64,000 nt of DNA. Source: Streptomyces lincolnensis (GTDB taxonomy: Bacteria; Actinomycetota; Actinomycetes; Streptomycetales; Streptomycetaceae). The stretch is from positions 310,001-374,000 of the forward strand of contig NZ_JAIHON010000002.1 in assembly GCF_021173675.1 (NCBI RefSeq). Direction: 5' to 3'. The notes beneath the pieces are model-generated. The model had not been told where the DNA came from and ran no database searches. It saw only the letters and a list, made by a program, of their open reading frames with translations. Shown here in pieces: positions 48,002 to 57,095 of this stretch (position 1 is its first letter; the number at the start of each line of letters is the position of its first letter). The position numbers were made by a program, and so were the translations under genes.

Positions 48002-48731
48002 CGGCGTTCTCCTTCCGGGACTCTCGGGACTGTCGGGGTTCTTGGGACTGTCGGGTGGAGATCCGCACGGCGTCCTCGGGGGCCTCGCTGCACACGGCCA
48101 GGACGGTCGTTCCGCCCTCGGCGATCGACCTCAGCAGCGCCCAGGCCTCGGCGCGCTCGGCGTCCGACAGCTTCAGGTCGACGTCGTCGACACCCAGCAG
48201 CCCCGGCCGCCCGATCAGCGCCAGCGCCACGGACAACCGCAGCGCCTCCAGCCGCTCCAGATCGCGTACGGCGGTCCGCGGGCCCTTGGGCAGGTCCGCG
48301 GGGTCGAGCCCGGCGGCGGCCAGCGCGGTGTCGATCCGCAGCGCCGACTCCGCGGACCGCTCGGCACGCGGCCGCAGCAGTCCGCGCAGGGAGTCGCCGA
48401 ACCGCCGCTGCAGCAGCGCCCGTTCCCGCAGGTGCTCCCCGACGGTCAGGGCCGGGTCGAGGTCGGTGACCCCGAAGACATGGGCCAGGGCACCGATCCG
48501 GCGTACCGCCCCCACCTGCTTCGGCAACCGCGCCCCGCCCACGGTCGCCGTCCCCTCGGTGGCCCTCATCCGTCCGGTGAGCGCGAGCAGCAGGCAGGTG
48601 CGCCCGGACCCCGACGGCCCTTCGACGGCGATCAGCGAACCGGGCTCCGCGGACGCGGTGATCCCTCGGAACGCCCAGCCGCGCGGGCCTTCGAGGCCGA
48701 AGTTCTCGGCGGTGATGCCGACTGCGCCCAC
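47973..48731 (-). CDS. ABC transporter ATP-binding protein with degenerate motifs
   Basis: This 252-residue protein keeps the ABC layout: a P-loop region GPSGSGRTC at 38-46, a Walker B-like LLGVDDVDL and a C-terminal TTVLAVCSEAPEDA. The Walker A lysine is replaced by Arg44. The LSGGQ signature is reduced to LERLEALRLSVALAL, and Walker B ends in Asp-Val rather than Asp-Glu. ATP hydrolysis may therefore be impaired. It overlaps the YhgE-type permease gene and follows a TetR-type operator 32 bases upstream. GTG 48731 is preceded by GAGGGGGG. Confidence 0.82.
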   Translation of the reverse strand: MGAVGITAENFGLEGPRGWAFRGITASAEPGSLIAVEGPSGSGRTCLLLALTGRMRATEGTATVGGARLPKQVGAVRRIGALAHVFGVTDLDPALTVGEHLRERALLQRRFGDSLRGLLRPRAERSAESALRIDTALAAAGLDPADLPKGPRTAVRDLERLEALRLSVALALIGRPGLLGVDDVDLKLSDAERAEAWALLRSIAEGGTTVLAVCSEAPEDAVRISTRQSQEPRQSRESRKENADALAATGRA

Positions 48732-48762
48732 GATCCCCCCTCAGCGATGTGGCGATTTTTTG

Positions 48763-48777
48763 AACTGACTGGTCAGT
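48763..48777. promoter_or_regulatory. TetR-type operator upstream of the ABC/YhgE/TetR unit
   Basis: AACTGACTGGTCAGT contains the inverted repeat ACTGAC-TG-GTCAGT. It is 32 bases upstream of the ABC gene and matches 16391-16405 in 14 of 15 positions. It also lies in the promoter region of the divergent HEPN-type gene. Confidence 0.65.
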
Positions 48778-48911
48778 GCAAAAGCTAGCCCGAACTTGCG
48801 ATCGAAGCAAAATCCCAGGTCAGAACGGATTGTCAGTGCCATACCTCACGATGGGCACATACGGCACCTCGTATCAGGAGCGTGCCGTCACACGACGACA
48901 GGAGGTTCGTC

Positions 48912-49478
48912 ATGGCCAGCTACCACGCAGCAGCCGCCCGTCGGCGCCGCGCCTCCGGCCCTGCCCCCTCACTGACCGGCCCGGCGAGCGACGTGCACCC
49001 CGTGCTCCGCCGGGCCACGGCCCCGCCCGCCGCCCTCGACCTGCTCGCCCAGGCCCGCGCCGGCCTGGACGAGGCCACCACGCTGGAAACGTCGAACGAG
49101 CGCTACGCCACGGCCCACCTCGCCGCCCTGCGCACCGCCGCCGCCGTGCTCGCCGCCCGGGGGCGCCCGGAGACCTCCGCCCGACGCAGGGCCAAGATCC
49201 GGAGCGCCTGGGAAGTGCTCCCCGAGATCGCGCCCGAGCTCACCGAGTGGAGCGCGCTGTTCGCCTCCGGGGCCCGGCGCCGCGCCCGGGCCGAGGCCGG
49301 TATCCAGGGCGCGGCCAGCCGCCGGGACGCCGACGACCTGATACGCGACGTGGCGATGTTCCTCCGCCTCGTCGAACGCATGCTGGTCCTCCAGCCGGTC
49401 CTGCCCCAACCACGCCAGGACACGGACCGGCAGGAGGGCACCGACACCACCGACCGCGACTTCCCGGACGCGGGCTGA
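48912..49478 (+). CDS. HEPN-like (SAV_6107-type) protein
   Basis: This 188-residue, nearly all-helical protein contains R64-YATA-H69, a match to the R-x4-6-H motif of HEPN ribonucleases, in the helix SNERYATAHLAALRTAAAVL. Streptomyces homologues are listed, from memory, as SAV_6107-family HEPN proteins. No nucleotidyltransferase (MNT) partner or toxin-antitoxin layout is adjacent, so a toxin role is not supported. ATG 48912 has GGAGG six bases upstream. The C-terminal ~30 residues are a charged disordered tail. It is divergent from the ABC/YhgE unit. Confidence 0.75.
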   Translation: MASYHAAAARRRRASGPAPSLTGPASDVHPVLRRATAPPAALDLLAQARAGLDEATTLETSNERYATAHLAALRTAAAVLAARGRPETSARRRAKIRSAWEVLPEIAPELTEWSALFASGARRRARAEAGIQGAASRRDADDLIRDVAMFLRLVERMLVLQPVLPQPRQDTDRQEGTDTTDRDFPDAG

Positions 49479-49674
49479 CCGGCCGGGTACCAGGGGGGAA
49501 GCGGAGCGCGGACCGGGGCGAGGACCGGGGGAAACGGAGTGGCGCACCGCCGCCGCGGGTCCCATTAGGGTGGAGACCGCCTGAAGCCTCTGCCCGCCGC
49601 GGTCCGCGGCCGAGAGAGGCGTCCCGATCGCTCCGCCGCGCAAGAGGCGGTGCCGCGCCGAGGAGTCAACTGCC

Positions 49675-50445
49675 GTGTCGGACCCGCTGCGACCCCGCGC
49701 CTCTCTCCGTACCGCCGTGGTCTGGGAGGTCCTCCAGGACGCTCTTGATCGACGGGTCAAGGCCACGGGCCGGGAGTCGCTGGACGTCCTCGACACCGGA
49801 GGCGGCAGCGGCAACTTCGCGGTGCCGGTCGCCCGCCTGGGCCACCGCGTCACCGTCGTCGACCCCAGCCCCAACGCGCTGTTCGCCCTGGAGCGCCGCG
49901 CCGCCGAGGCCGGGGTCGCCGACCGGGTGCGCGGCGTCCAGGGCGACGCCCACGGTCTCCTCGACGTGGTCGAGCGCGACGGCCACGACGTGGTGCTGTG
50001 CCACGGCGTCCTGGAGTACGTGGACGACCCCGCCGAGGGCATCCGCAACGCGGTGGCCGCCCTGCGCTCCGAGGGCGTCCTCAGCCTGCTCGCCGCCGGC
50101 CTGGGCGGTGCCGTGCTCTCGCGTGCCCTCGCCGGCCACTTCAAGGAGGCCAGGCAGGCCCTCGACGACCCGAACGGCCGCTGGGGCGCCGGCGACCCCG
50201 TGCCGCACCGCTTCACCACCGAGCAGCTCACCGCCCTGGTAGAGGGCGCGGGCCTCGCCGTCGCCGCCGTGCACGGCGTCCGGGTCTTCGCCGATCTCGT
50301 CTCCGGCGTGCTGGTCGACACCGAGCCCGGGGCCCTGGAGGCGCTGCTGAAGCTGGAGGAGGCGGCGGCCGAGCTCCCCGCCTTCCACTCCGTGGCCACA
50401 CAGCTTCATGTGCTGGGTGAGACCCGGGCGGCCGCCGAGGCCTGA
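49675..50445 (+). CDS. SAM-dependent methyltransferase (class I)
   Basis: This 256-residue protein has SAM motif I VLDTGGGSGNFAVPVARLG, the acidic end of strand two VVDPSPNAL, and VVLCHGVLEYVDDP as motif IV. The C-terminal part has a SmtA/CmoA-like segment (HRFTTEQLTALVEGAGL). The acceptor is unknown. The start is GTG 49675 with a poor ribosome site; 49479-49674 shows nothing else clear. A palindromic hairpin follows the stop. Confidence 0.87.
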   Translation: MSDPLRPRASLRTAVVWEVLQDALDRRVKATGRESLDVLDTGGGSGNFAVPVARLGHRVTVVDPSPNALFALERRAAEAGVADRVRGVQGDAHGLLDVVERDGHDVVLCHGVLEYVDDPAEGIRNAVAALRSEGVLSLLAAGLGGAVLSRALAGHFKEARQALDDPNGRWGAGDPVPHRFTTEQLTALVEGAGLAVAAVHGVRVFADLVSGVLVDTEPGALEALLKLEEAAAELPAFHSVATQLHVLGETRAAAEA

Positions 50446-50460
50446 GCGTCCTGTCGTGAC

Positions 50461-50480
50461 GCGTCGCTGATCAGCGACGC
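50461..50480 (+). terminator. 20-base perfect palindrome after the methyltransferase gene
   Basis: GCGTCGCTGATCAGCGACGC is fully self-complementary and lies 16 bases after the stop codon. It is likely a terminator. The rest of the 276-base gap to 50721 has no evident gene. Confidence 0.65.
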
Positions 50481-50721
50481 GGCTGTGGATGGAGTACGCC
50501 ACAGGCCCCCCGATCGCGCGCTGAGCGCCGTATGATCGAGGGAGGCCGCCCGGCATGACGGGTCGGCTCCTGGGGAATGGAAGCCTCAGCGAGTCGGAAC
50601 GCTCATGGCGGATTCCGGTTGGCCAATTGGCGCAGAGGGGCGGGTTTCACGGGGGCGATTCCCTGCCTATCCTGAAGGGACCCCCTAGTCGCCCCGGCGA
50701 CTGCACGATGAGGAGGACTCC

Positions 50722-51120
50722 GTGCCGCTCTCGGAGCACGAGCAGCGAATGCTCGAGCAGATGGAGCGAGCGCTGTACGCCGAAGATCCCAAGTTCGCGT
50801 CGGCGCTCGAGGGAAGCGGGCTGCGTACGTACACCCGGCGTCGGGTCTACCAGGCGGTCGCGGGCTTCCTCGTGGGTATCGCGCTCCTCATGGCCGGTAT
50901 GGTCGCCAAGCAGGTGTGGCTCAGCGTGGTCGGCTTCCTGGTCATGCTGGGTTGTGCGGTACTCGCCGTAACAGGTTGGCGCAAGGCCCCCAAGCCGGGG
51001 GAGCAGCCGACCGGTGCCGGTCCACAGACAGCACGCCGTCAGGGACGACAGCGGCGCTCCATGATGGACCGTATCGAGCAGCGCTGGCAGCGGCGCCGCG
51101 ACGAACAACAGGGCAATTAG
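50722..51120 (+). CDS. DUF3040 membrane protein
   Basis: This 132-residue protein starts MPLSEHEQRMLEQMERALYAEDPKFA, the hallmark of DUF3040. Two adjacent membrane spans follow (AVAGFLVGIALLMAGMVA and VWLSVVGFLVMLGCAVLAV), then a basic tail rich in Arg and Gln. Such proteins sit next to the division cluster in many actinobacteria, and their function is unknown. GTG 50722 follows AGGAGG. In many relatives mraZ follows; here it does not. A very strong terminator closes the gene. Confidence 0.88.
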   Translation: MPLSEHEQRMLEQMERALYAEDPKFASALEGSGLRTYTRRRVYQAVAGFLVGIALLMAGMVAKQVWLSVVGFLVMLGCAVLAVTGWRKAPKPGEQPTGAGPQTARRQGRQRRSMMDRIEQRWQRRRDEQQGN

Positions 51121-51142
51121 CTCGACGAACAGCTCTCGCGTC

Positions 51143-51184
51143 CGTGAGGGGGTGACCACCTGGCCGGGTGGTCACCCCCTCACG
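51143..51184. terminator. 18-base-pair hairpin terminator after the DUF3040 gene
   Basis: The arms 51143-51160 and 51167-51184 (starting CGTGAGGGGGTGACC) are perfectly complementary around TGGCCG. It ends DUF3040 transcription and may also block reverse transcription from the transglutaminase gene. Confidence 0.85.
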
Positions 51185-51247
51185 CATGCGCGGTAAATCG
51201 GCCAACTTCTTCGGCCAACTTCTCTTCCAACGGATCCAACGGGTCCA

Positions 51248-51292
51248 ACGGGCGGGGCCCGGACCGCCTCACACGGTCCGGGCCCCGCCCGT
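51248..51292. terminator. 19-base-pair hairpin terminator before the transglutaminase stop
   Basis: The arms 51248-51266 and 51274-51292 (starting ACGGGCGGGGCCC) pair perfectly around a seven-base loop. It lies 30 bases beyond the stop of the convergent transglutaminase gene. With the preceding hairpin it gives a double barrier in a 200-base gap. Confidence 0.85.
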
Positions 51293-51322
51293 TCGTCTGC
51301 CCGCCCCACCAGGGGGCGCCGC

Positions 51323-53740
51323 TCAGCCTCGCTGGTCCGACGGCTTGCGCAGGGTCGGCCGGACCTCGGCCATGCGCGCCGTGAAGCCCGCCCACCACTC
51401 CGAGAGCGCCCAGGCCACCCGTACGGTGGAACGCGGAGCGATCACCGCGCGCATCTTGGTGCCCCTGCTGACCGTGTGGTTCAGCCCGGCCGTGGCCCGG
51501 CGGACGTCTTCCGCCAGCCCCGCCGTCGGGCGTGGACGGGGCGCGTAGAGCACCTGCTCCACGGCGTCCGCCACCCGGTGCACGCCCGCTGCCGTCGCCG
51601 GGTCGAGCTGCCCGATCCGGACGATGCGCGCGGCTGCCTTGCGCGGGGTCTGCGACTCCTCCGGCGCGATCCCGAAGTCCCACGCCGTGTCGGTCAACTC
51701 CTCCCAGACGGCGAGGGTGTGCCGCGCCGAGTCCGCCTCGCTGCGGCCGTGCCCGCCCAGCCGTACCGCCCGGGTCCGCAGCCGCCACAGCATCGGCGCC
51801 AGGGGGACCGCCAGGACCAGCAGCCCGACGGCGAGCCAGCCCAGCAGTCTCAGATACCACCAGGGGCCGGCCACGACCCACCAGGAGATGTCGTCGTCGT
51901 CGCCCGGCGCGGCCGCCGGGGACTCGCTCTGGCACTCGTTCAGCTTCTTCTGCTCCGGGGTGCAGGTGTCGCTGGCCGAGGGCGCGGCGGAGGGCGCCGT
52001 GCTGGCCGCCTCGGACGGCTGCGCCGGGTTCGGCAGCGAGCTGCCGGGCGTCTCCGGGGCGGTGTACGACGGCACCGTGCCCCGGCTGGGGGTCGGCTCG
52101 AAGCGGGTCCAGCCCACACCCTCGAAGTACAGCTCGGGCCAGGCGTGGGCGTCCTTCAGCCCCACCGACACCGTGTCACCCTCCACGGTGCCGGGCGCGA
52201 AGCCCACCGCGACCCGGGCCGGAATGCCCAGGGACCGGGCCATCGCCGCCATCGCGAAGGAGAAGTGGACGCAGAAGCCCTCCTTGTCCCTCAGGAAGCG
52301 GGCGATCGCCTGGGAGCCGTTGCCCACCTGCACCTGGGTGTCGTACTCGAAGCCACCGGTCACGGCGAAGTAGTCCTGGAGCGCGACCGCCTGCTCGTAG
52401 GGGTTGGTGATCCCCTCGGTGACCCTGCGGGCCGTCTCGCCCACCACCGCCGGCAGGGACGGGGGGAGCTCGGTGTACTCGCGGACCAGGGCCGGGGGCG
52501 CCGGGGGCGCGTCGGCGAGCTGTCGGGCCGTCGGCTGCACGTCGAGGCTTCTCACCTGGTACGTCAGGCCGCTCGTGGTCTGGCCGTGGTCGCCGACGAG
52601 CGTCATGCCCTCGGGCTCGTAGCGCCAGTTGCCGCTGATGCTCACACCGCTCGGCGGGTACGGCATCGGCAGCCAGTTCTGGGCGTAGCCGTCGGTCGCC
52701 GTGACGGTGGTGACGAACTCCGTGCTCTTGACGTCGCGGGACAGGCCCACGGGCGTCGGGAACGTGCCGTCCGGCACGGCGGTGATGGCGCGCTTGGACG
52801 GCTTCCAGGTGGTGCCGTCGAAGTCGTCCAGGGACACGATCCGCAGGTACAGGTTCGACAGGTCCGCGTTCTTGTCGGGCCGCAGGGACATGACCTGGCG
52901 GTCCTCGTCCACGTTCAGGTTGTCGCGGAGGGACACCAGCGGGTTCACCGCGGAGATGGTGCCGCCGCCTCCGGAGCCGGAGCCCACACCCGCGCCCGCG
53001 TTCTCCAGCAGGCCGCCGTTCATCGCGGGCATGGCGAGCGGCACCACGAGGGCGACGCCCAGCGCGACCACACCGATGCGCCGGCCGGTGCGGACCGGGG
53101 CCACCGCCCCGCCGGACTCCGCGCCGCCCTGGGTGCGGGGCGCCCCGCCGAAGACCCGGCCCCACTGCGACAGCCGCTCCCGCCCCTCGGCCAGGAGCAG
53201 CAGCAGATAGCCGGCCGCCGCGACCAGGAACCACAGCCAGTCGGCGCCGCCTTCGGACAGCCCTGCGGCGACCGAGTACAGGGCCAGCAGCGGCAGGCCG
53301 GCCGGGGCCGCGCTGCGGAAGGTCACCGCGAGGGTGTCCACCGCGAGACCGATGATCAGCACGCCGCCGACGAGCATCAGCCGGATGCCGTCGGACTCCA
53401 GGGGCGCCGGGATCGCGTACCGCGCGATGTCGTCGGAGCCCTGGCGGAGCAGGTCGGCGAAGTGCACGAAGGCGTCCGGGCCGGGGATCAGCCCGACGAA
53501 GGCCTGTTCGCGGGCGAAGCTCAGGGTCAGCAGCATCAGGCCCACCAGGGCCTGCGCCAGCACTGTCAGGGGCCGCGCCAGCGGAACCCGCCGGGTCGCG
53601 GCGCCCACGCCCGACTGCACCGCCAGCAGGAAGCCGGCCTGCACGATCCAGGTGGCCGGATCCACCAGCGGCAGCAGGGCGCACGCGGCCATCAGTGTGG
53701 CCGCCCAGGCGCACAGCGCCAGTCGTGCCCGCCCGCTCAT
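51323..53740 (-). CDS. Membrane transglutaminase-like protein (TgpA type, DUF3488/DUF4129)
   Basis: This 805-residue protein has about six N-terminal membrane spans (DUF3488) and a large extracytoplasmic domain with the transglutaminase core. The catalytic Cys is in KEGFCVHFSFAMA, with His and Asp in DAHAWPELYF. A Pro/Ser-rich linker, another span (WYLRLLGWLAVGLLVLAVPL) and a cytoplasmic DUF4129 tail complete it. Relatives may act as protein cross-linking enzymes or cysteine proteases in envelope maturation. The ATG overlaps the DUF58 stop in ATGA, and it is the last gene of the MoxR-DUF58 operon. Confidence 0.9.
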   Translation of the reverse strand: MSGRARLALCAWAATLMAACALLPLVDPATWIVQAGFLLAVQSGVGAATRRVPLARPLTVLAQALVGLMLLTLSFAREQAFVGLIPGPDAFVHFADLLRQGSDDIARYAIPAPLESDGIRLMLVGGVLIIGLAVDTLAVTFRSAAPAGLPLLALYSVAAGLSEGGADWLWFLVAAAGYLLLLLAEGRERLSQWGRVFGGAPRTQGGAESGGAVAPVRTGRRIGVVALGVALVVPLAMPAMNGGLLENAGAGVGSGSGGGGTISAVNPLVSLRDNLNVDEDRQVMSLRPDKNADLSNLYLRIVSLDDFDGTTWKPSKRAITAVPDGTFPTPVGLSRDVKSTEFVTTVTATDGYAQNWLPMPYPPSGVSISGNWRYEPEGMTLVGDHGQTTSGLTYQVRSLDVQPTARQLADAPPAPPALVREYTELPPSLPAVVGETARRVTEGITNPYEQAVALQDYFAVTGGFEYDTQVQVGNGSQAIARFLRDKEGFCVHFSFAMAAMARSLGIPARVAVGFAPGTVEGDTVSVGLKDAHAWPELYFEGVGWTRFEPTPSRGTVPSYTAPETPGSSLPNPAQPSEAASTAPSAAPSASDTCTPEQKKLNECQSESPAAAPGDDDDISWWVVAGPWWYLRLLGWLAVGLLVLAVPLAPMLWRLRTRAVRLGGHGRSEADSARHTLAVWEELTDTAWDFGIAPEESQTPRKAAARIVRIGQLDPATAAGVHRVADAVEQVLYAPRPRPTAGLAEDVRRATAGLNHTVSRGTKMRAVIAPRSTVRVAWALSEWWAGFTARMAEVRPTLRKPSDQRG

Positions 53741-55101
53741 CGCAGTCCCTCCCCGGAACCGGTCGCACCGACGCCCGAGCGCTCCCGGTCCGCCTGGCGC
53801 CACAGGCCGTCCAGCGCCGCGCCACGCGGCACGGCCAGGGCCGTCCAGCCCGCCTCGCGCAGCATCCGCAGCCGCTCCTCGCCCCTGTTCAACGGGCCGG
53901 GCACATCGCTCGGTTCCCGGATCCAGCTCTCGCTGTCCAGCACGAAGGCGATCGCCCCGCCGCTGCGCCGGCGCATCTTGGCGGCCACCGCGGCCTGCTC
54001 CTCGTCCAGGTCGCCGAAGAAGCCCACCAGCAGTCCTTCATTGCCCCCGCGCAGCACGTCGTAGGCCCGGGACAGGCCCGCGCCGTCGGAGTGGTCGATC
54101 ACCGCGAGGGTGTCCATCATCAGCCCGGCCGCGTCCGCCGTCTCCTGGCTCGCGCCCGCGAACCCGTCGGCGCCCTCGCCCGGCACCGAGTTGCCGGTGT
54201 CCGTCAACAGCCGTACGGAAAAGCCCCGTTCGAGCATGTGCACCAGGACGGACGCGGCGCCCGAGACGGCCCACTCGAAGGCCGAGTCCGGTCCCGCGCC
54301 CTGGAAGGCGATGCCCCGGGTGTCCAGCAGCACCGTGCAGCGGGCCCGCTGCGGCTGTTCCTCGCGGCGCACCATCAGCTCGCCGAAGCGGGCGGTGGAG
54401 CGCCAGTGCACCCGGCGCAGGTCGTCGCCGTAGCGGTACCCGCGCGGGATGATGTCGTCGTCGCCGGCCAGGGCGAGCGAGCGGTTGCGTCCGTCGCCGT
54501 AGCCCTTCGCCTCGCCGCTGAACCGCACCGGCGGCAGTGGCTCCACGCGCGGGATGACCGTCAGGTCGTCGTACGTGGAGAAGGAGCGGGTCAGCTCGCA
54601 CATGCCGAACGGGTCGGTCAGGCGCAGCTGGAGCGGGCCCAGCGGATAGCGGCCGCGCAGGTCGGAGCGGACCCGGTAGGACACCTCGCGGCGGCCGCCC
54701 GGCTCCACCCGGTCCAGGACGAACCGGGGGCGCGGACCGAGCACGTACGGCACCCGGTCCTGGAGCATCAGCAGGCCGGTGGGCAGCCGCGAGACATTGT
54801 CCATCCGCAGATGGACGCGGGCCTCGCTGCCGGCGGGCACGCGCGCGGGGGAGAGCCGGCGGCTGCCGGCCACCCGGTAGCGCGTGCGGAAGAGCACGGT
54901 GGCGCAGATCAGGGGCAGCACGGCCAGCAGCAGGCCGACCCGCAGCAGGTCGCTCTGGCCGAGGACGTACGCGCAGATCGCCGCGGCGACCCCGGCGGCC
55001 AGGAAGGACCGGCCGCGGGTGGTCAGACCGGCCAGCGCCGTACGTACACCGCCCTTGTCCCCCCGGTCGGCCTCCGCGTGCCCGGGCCCCCCGGTGCTCA
55101 T
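53737..55101 (-). CDS. DUF58 protein (MoxR-associated, vWA-like)
   Basis: This 454-residue protein has two close N-terminal spans (SFLAAGVAAAICAYVLG and LLLAVLPLICATVLF), a beta-rich middle and the DUF58 signature RRVHWRSTARFGELMVR. A Rossmann-like vWA half follows with VLLDTRGIAF. Such proteins act with MoxR ATPases as chaperones for metal or protein assembly. The start overlaps the moxR stop by one base and the end overlaps the transglutaminase start, indicating tight coupling. Confidence 0.92.
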   Translation of the reverse strand: MSTGGPGHAEADRGDKGGVRTALAGLTTRGRSFLAAGVAAAICAYVLGQSDLLRVGLLLAVLPLICATVLFRTRYRVAGSRRLSPARVPAGSEARVHLRMDNVSRLPTGLLMLQDRVPYVLGPRPRFVLDRVEPGGRREVSYRVRSDLRGRYPLGPLQLRLTDPFGMCELTRSFSTYDDLTVIPRVEPLPPVRFSGEAKGYGDGRNRSLALAGDDDIIPRGYRYGDDLRRVHWRSTARFGELMVRREEQPQRARCTVLLDTRGIAFQGAGPDSAFEWAVSGAASVLVHMLERGFSVRLLTDTGNSVPGEGADGFAGASQETADAAGLMMDTLAVIDHSDGAGLSRAYDVLRGGNEGLLVGFFGDLDEEQAAVAAKMRRRSGGAIAFVLDSESWIREPSDVPGPLNRGEERLRMLREAGWTALAVPRGAALDGLWRQADRERSGVGATGSGEGLR

Positions 55102-56135
55102 CAGAGCCTCCGCGGCGGCTGCTGCGGATACGCCGGCGCTCCCCGCAGCCCGAGACCGGTGCCCTGCTGGGGCGCCGCCGGGACCGCGGTGCGCTGGAGG
55201 ATCTCCTGGACGACCTGCTCGGCGGTGCGCCGGTTCAGCTGGGCCTGGGCGGTCGGCAGGAGCCGGTGGGCCAGGACCGCGACGGCGAGCGCCTGCACGT
55301 CGTCCGGCAGGGCGAACTCCCGCCCACTGAGGGCCGCGGACGCCTTCGCCGCGCGCAGCAGGTGCAGCGTCGCGCGCGGGGAGGCGCCGAGTCTGAGGTC
55401 CGGGTGGGTGCGGGTGGCCGCGACCAGCTCCACCGCGTAGCGTCGGACGGGCTCGGCGACATGGACATTGCGGACGGCTTCGATGAGCTTCACGATGTCG
55501 TGCGCGTGGGCCACCGGCTGGAGGTCCTCCAGCGGGCTCACCCCGCCGTGGACGTCGAGCATCTGCAGCTCGGCCTCCACGCTCGGGTAGCCCACGGAGA
55601 CGCGTGCCATGAAACGGTCGCGCTGGGCCTCCGGCAGCGGGTAGGTGCCCTCCATCTCCACCGGGTTCTGGGTGGCCACCACCATGAAGGGGCTGGGCAG
55701 CTCGTAGGTCTGCCCGTCGATGGTGACCTGGCGCTCCTCCATCGACTCCAGGAGCGCCGACTGCGTCTTCGGCGAGGCACGGTTGATCTCGTCGCCGATC
55801 ACGATCTGCGCGAAGATCGCCCCCGGCTTGAACTCGAAGTCCTTTCGCTGCTGGTCCCAGATGGACACACCCGTGATGTCCGAGGGCAGCAGGTCGGGCG
55901 TGAACTGGATGCGCCGCACCGAACAGTCGATGGAACGCGCCAGTGTCTTGGCCAGCATGGTCTTGCCGACACCGGGGACATCCTCGATCAGAAGATGTCC
56001 CTCGGCGAGCAGTACGGTCAGCGAAAGCCGTACGACCTCGGGCTTGCCCTCGATCACACCCTCCACCGAACTGCGGACTCGCTCCGCTGTGGCGGTCAGA
56101 TCAGTGAGGCTCGCTCGATCGTCATAGGTCGTCAC
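55101..56135 (-). CDS. MoxR-family AAA+ ATPase
   Basis: This 344-residue AAA+ protein has Walker A EDVPGVGKTMLAK, Walker B IVIGDEINRA, sensor 1 VVATQNPVE and an arginine-finger region QRDRFMARV. MoxR proteins are chaperone-like partners of vWA/DUF58 proteins. GTG 56135 follows GAGGAGGG. It heads the moxR-DUF58-transglutaminase operon next to the division cluster. The 238-base gap upstream to carbonic anhydrase shows no clear promoter box. Confidence 0.94.
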   Translation of the reverse strand: MTTYDDRASLTDLTATAERVRSSVEGVIEGKPEVVRLSLTVLLAEGHLLIEDVPGVGKTMLAKTLARSIDCSVRRIQFTPDLLPSDITGVSIWDQQRKDFEFKPGAIFAQIVIGDEINRASPKTQSALLESMEERQVTIDGQTYELPSPFMVVATQNPVEMEGTYPLPEAQRDRFMARVSVGYPSVEAELQMLDVHGGVSPLEDLQPVAHAHDIVKLIEAVRNVHVAEPVRRYAVELVAATRTHPDLRLGASPRATLHLLRAAKASAALSGREFALPDDVQALAVAVLAHRLLPTAQAQLNRRTAEQVVQEILQRTAVPAAPQQGTGLGLRGAPAYPQQPPRRL

Positions 56136-56373
56136 CCGGCCCTCCTCGGCCCGTTCTTTCCGGGCCGACGCTCTTGACGCGCAGCCGGCCCACCCCGAAT
56201 CACGGACACCACGCGTGAAAGGTTCCGCGCGACGCCACACCCCGCATTCTTGCTGCCGTTACCGTTTCGTGTCACTCGCCTGTGGACAACTGCCCGCGCT
56301 ATGTCAGGTCTTACGGTGTTTTGGGCGCCGGACGGCCGGAAATCCACAGCGAAACGACAGCTGCCGCCGTCGG

Positions 56374-56919
56374 TTACGCGGGGTCGACCTCGCGCAGCAG
56401 GCCGGTCTTCACGTCGAAGACGAAGCCGCGTACGTCGTCGGTGTGCACCAGGAACGGCGAGGTGCGTACCCGCTGCATCGACTGCCGTACGTCCTGGTCG
56501 ACGTCCCGGAAGGCCTCCACCGCCCAGGCCGGACGCTGGCCGACCTCCATCTCCAGCTCGGTGCGGAAGTCCTCGGTGATCGCCTCCAGACCGCAGCCGG
56601 TGTGATGGATGAGGACGATACTGCGCGTCCCCAGCTTGCGCTGGCTGATGGTCAGCGAGCGGATCACGTCGTCGGTGACCACGCCACCGGCGTTGCGGAT
56701 GGTGTGGCAGTCGCCCAGCTCCAGACCGAGCGCGGCGTGCAGGTCGAGGCGGGCGTCCATACAGGCCACCACGGCGACGTGCAGGACGGGGCGGGCGTCC
56801 ATGCCGGGGTCGGCGAAGGCGTCGGCGTACCGCTCGTTCGCCTCGACGAGGCGGTCGGTGACGGTGCCGCCGGCTATGGCGGCCTTGGAGCCAGTGGGTA
56901 CCGATGCGGAAGTCGTCAT
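56374..56919 (-). CDS. Beta-class carbonic anhydrase
   Basis: This 181-residue protein has the zinc-site pieces of beta carbonic anhydrases: Cys in VACMDARLD with the Asp-Arg dyad, and His plus Cys in HHTGCGL. It hydrates CO2 to bicarbonate in the cytoplasm. ATG 56919 is chosen over 56925 because the TACCGT box (complement of 56927-56932) ends seven bases before it, suggesting a leaderless transcript. It is divergent from the dcw operon. Confidence 0.93.
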   Translation of the reverse strand: MTTSASVPTGSKAAIAGGTVTDRLVEANERYADAFADPGMDARPVLHVAVVACMDARLDLHAALGLELGDCHTIRNAGGVVTDDVIRSLTISQRKLGTRSIVLIHHTGCGLEAITEDFRTELEMEVGQRPAWAVEAFRDVDQDVRQSMQRVRTSPFLVHTDDVRGFVFDVKTGLLREVDPA

Positions 56920-57095
56920 ACCCATGACGGTACTGGTCACCCTCGCAATCGGCCCGGTGTGAGAGGGGACAAAGAATGTCATCGAGCCTTGGTGTGAGCT
57001 AACCCACAGGAGTGGTGCGAGGGCGGCCACACGGGTGATTCCGTCCGTTTCGTCGCTTCGACCGCGTCCGGGTCCGCGACGCGCAGGCCGGTTGA

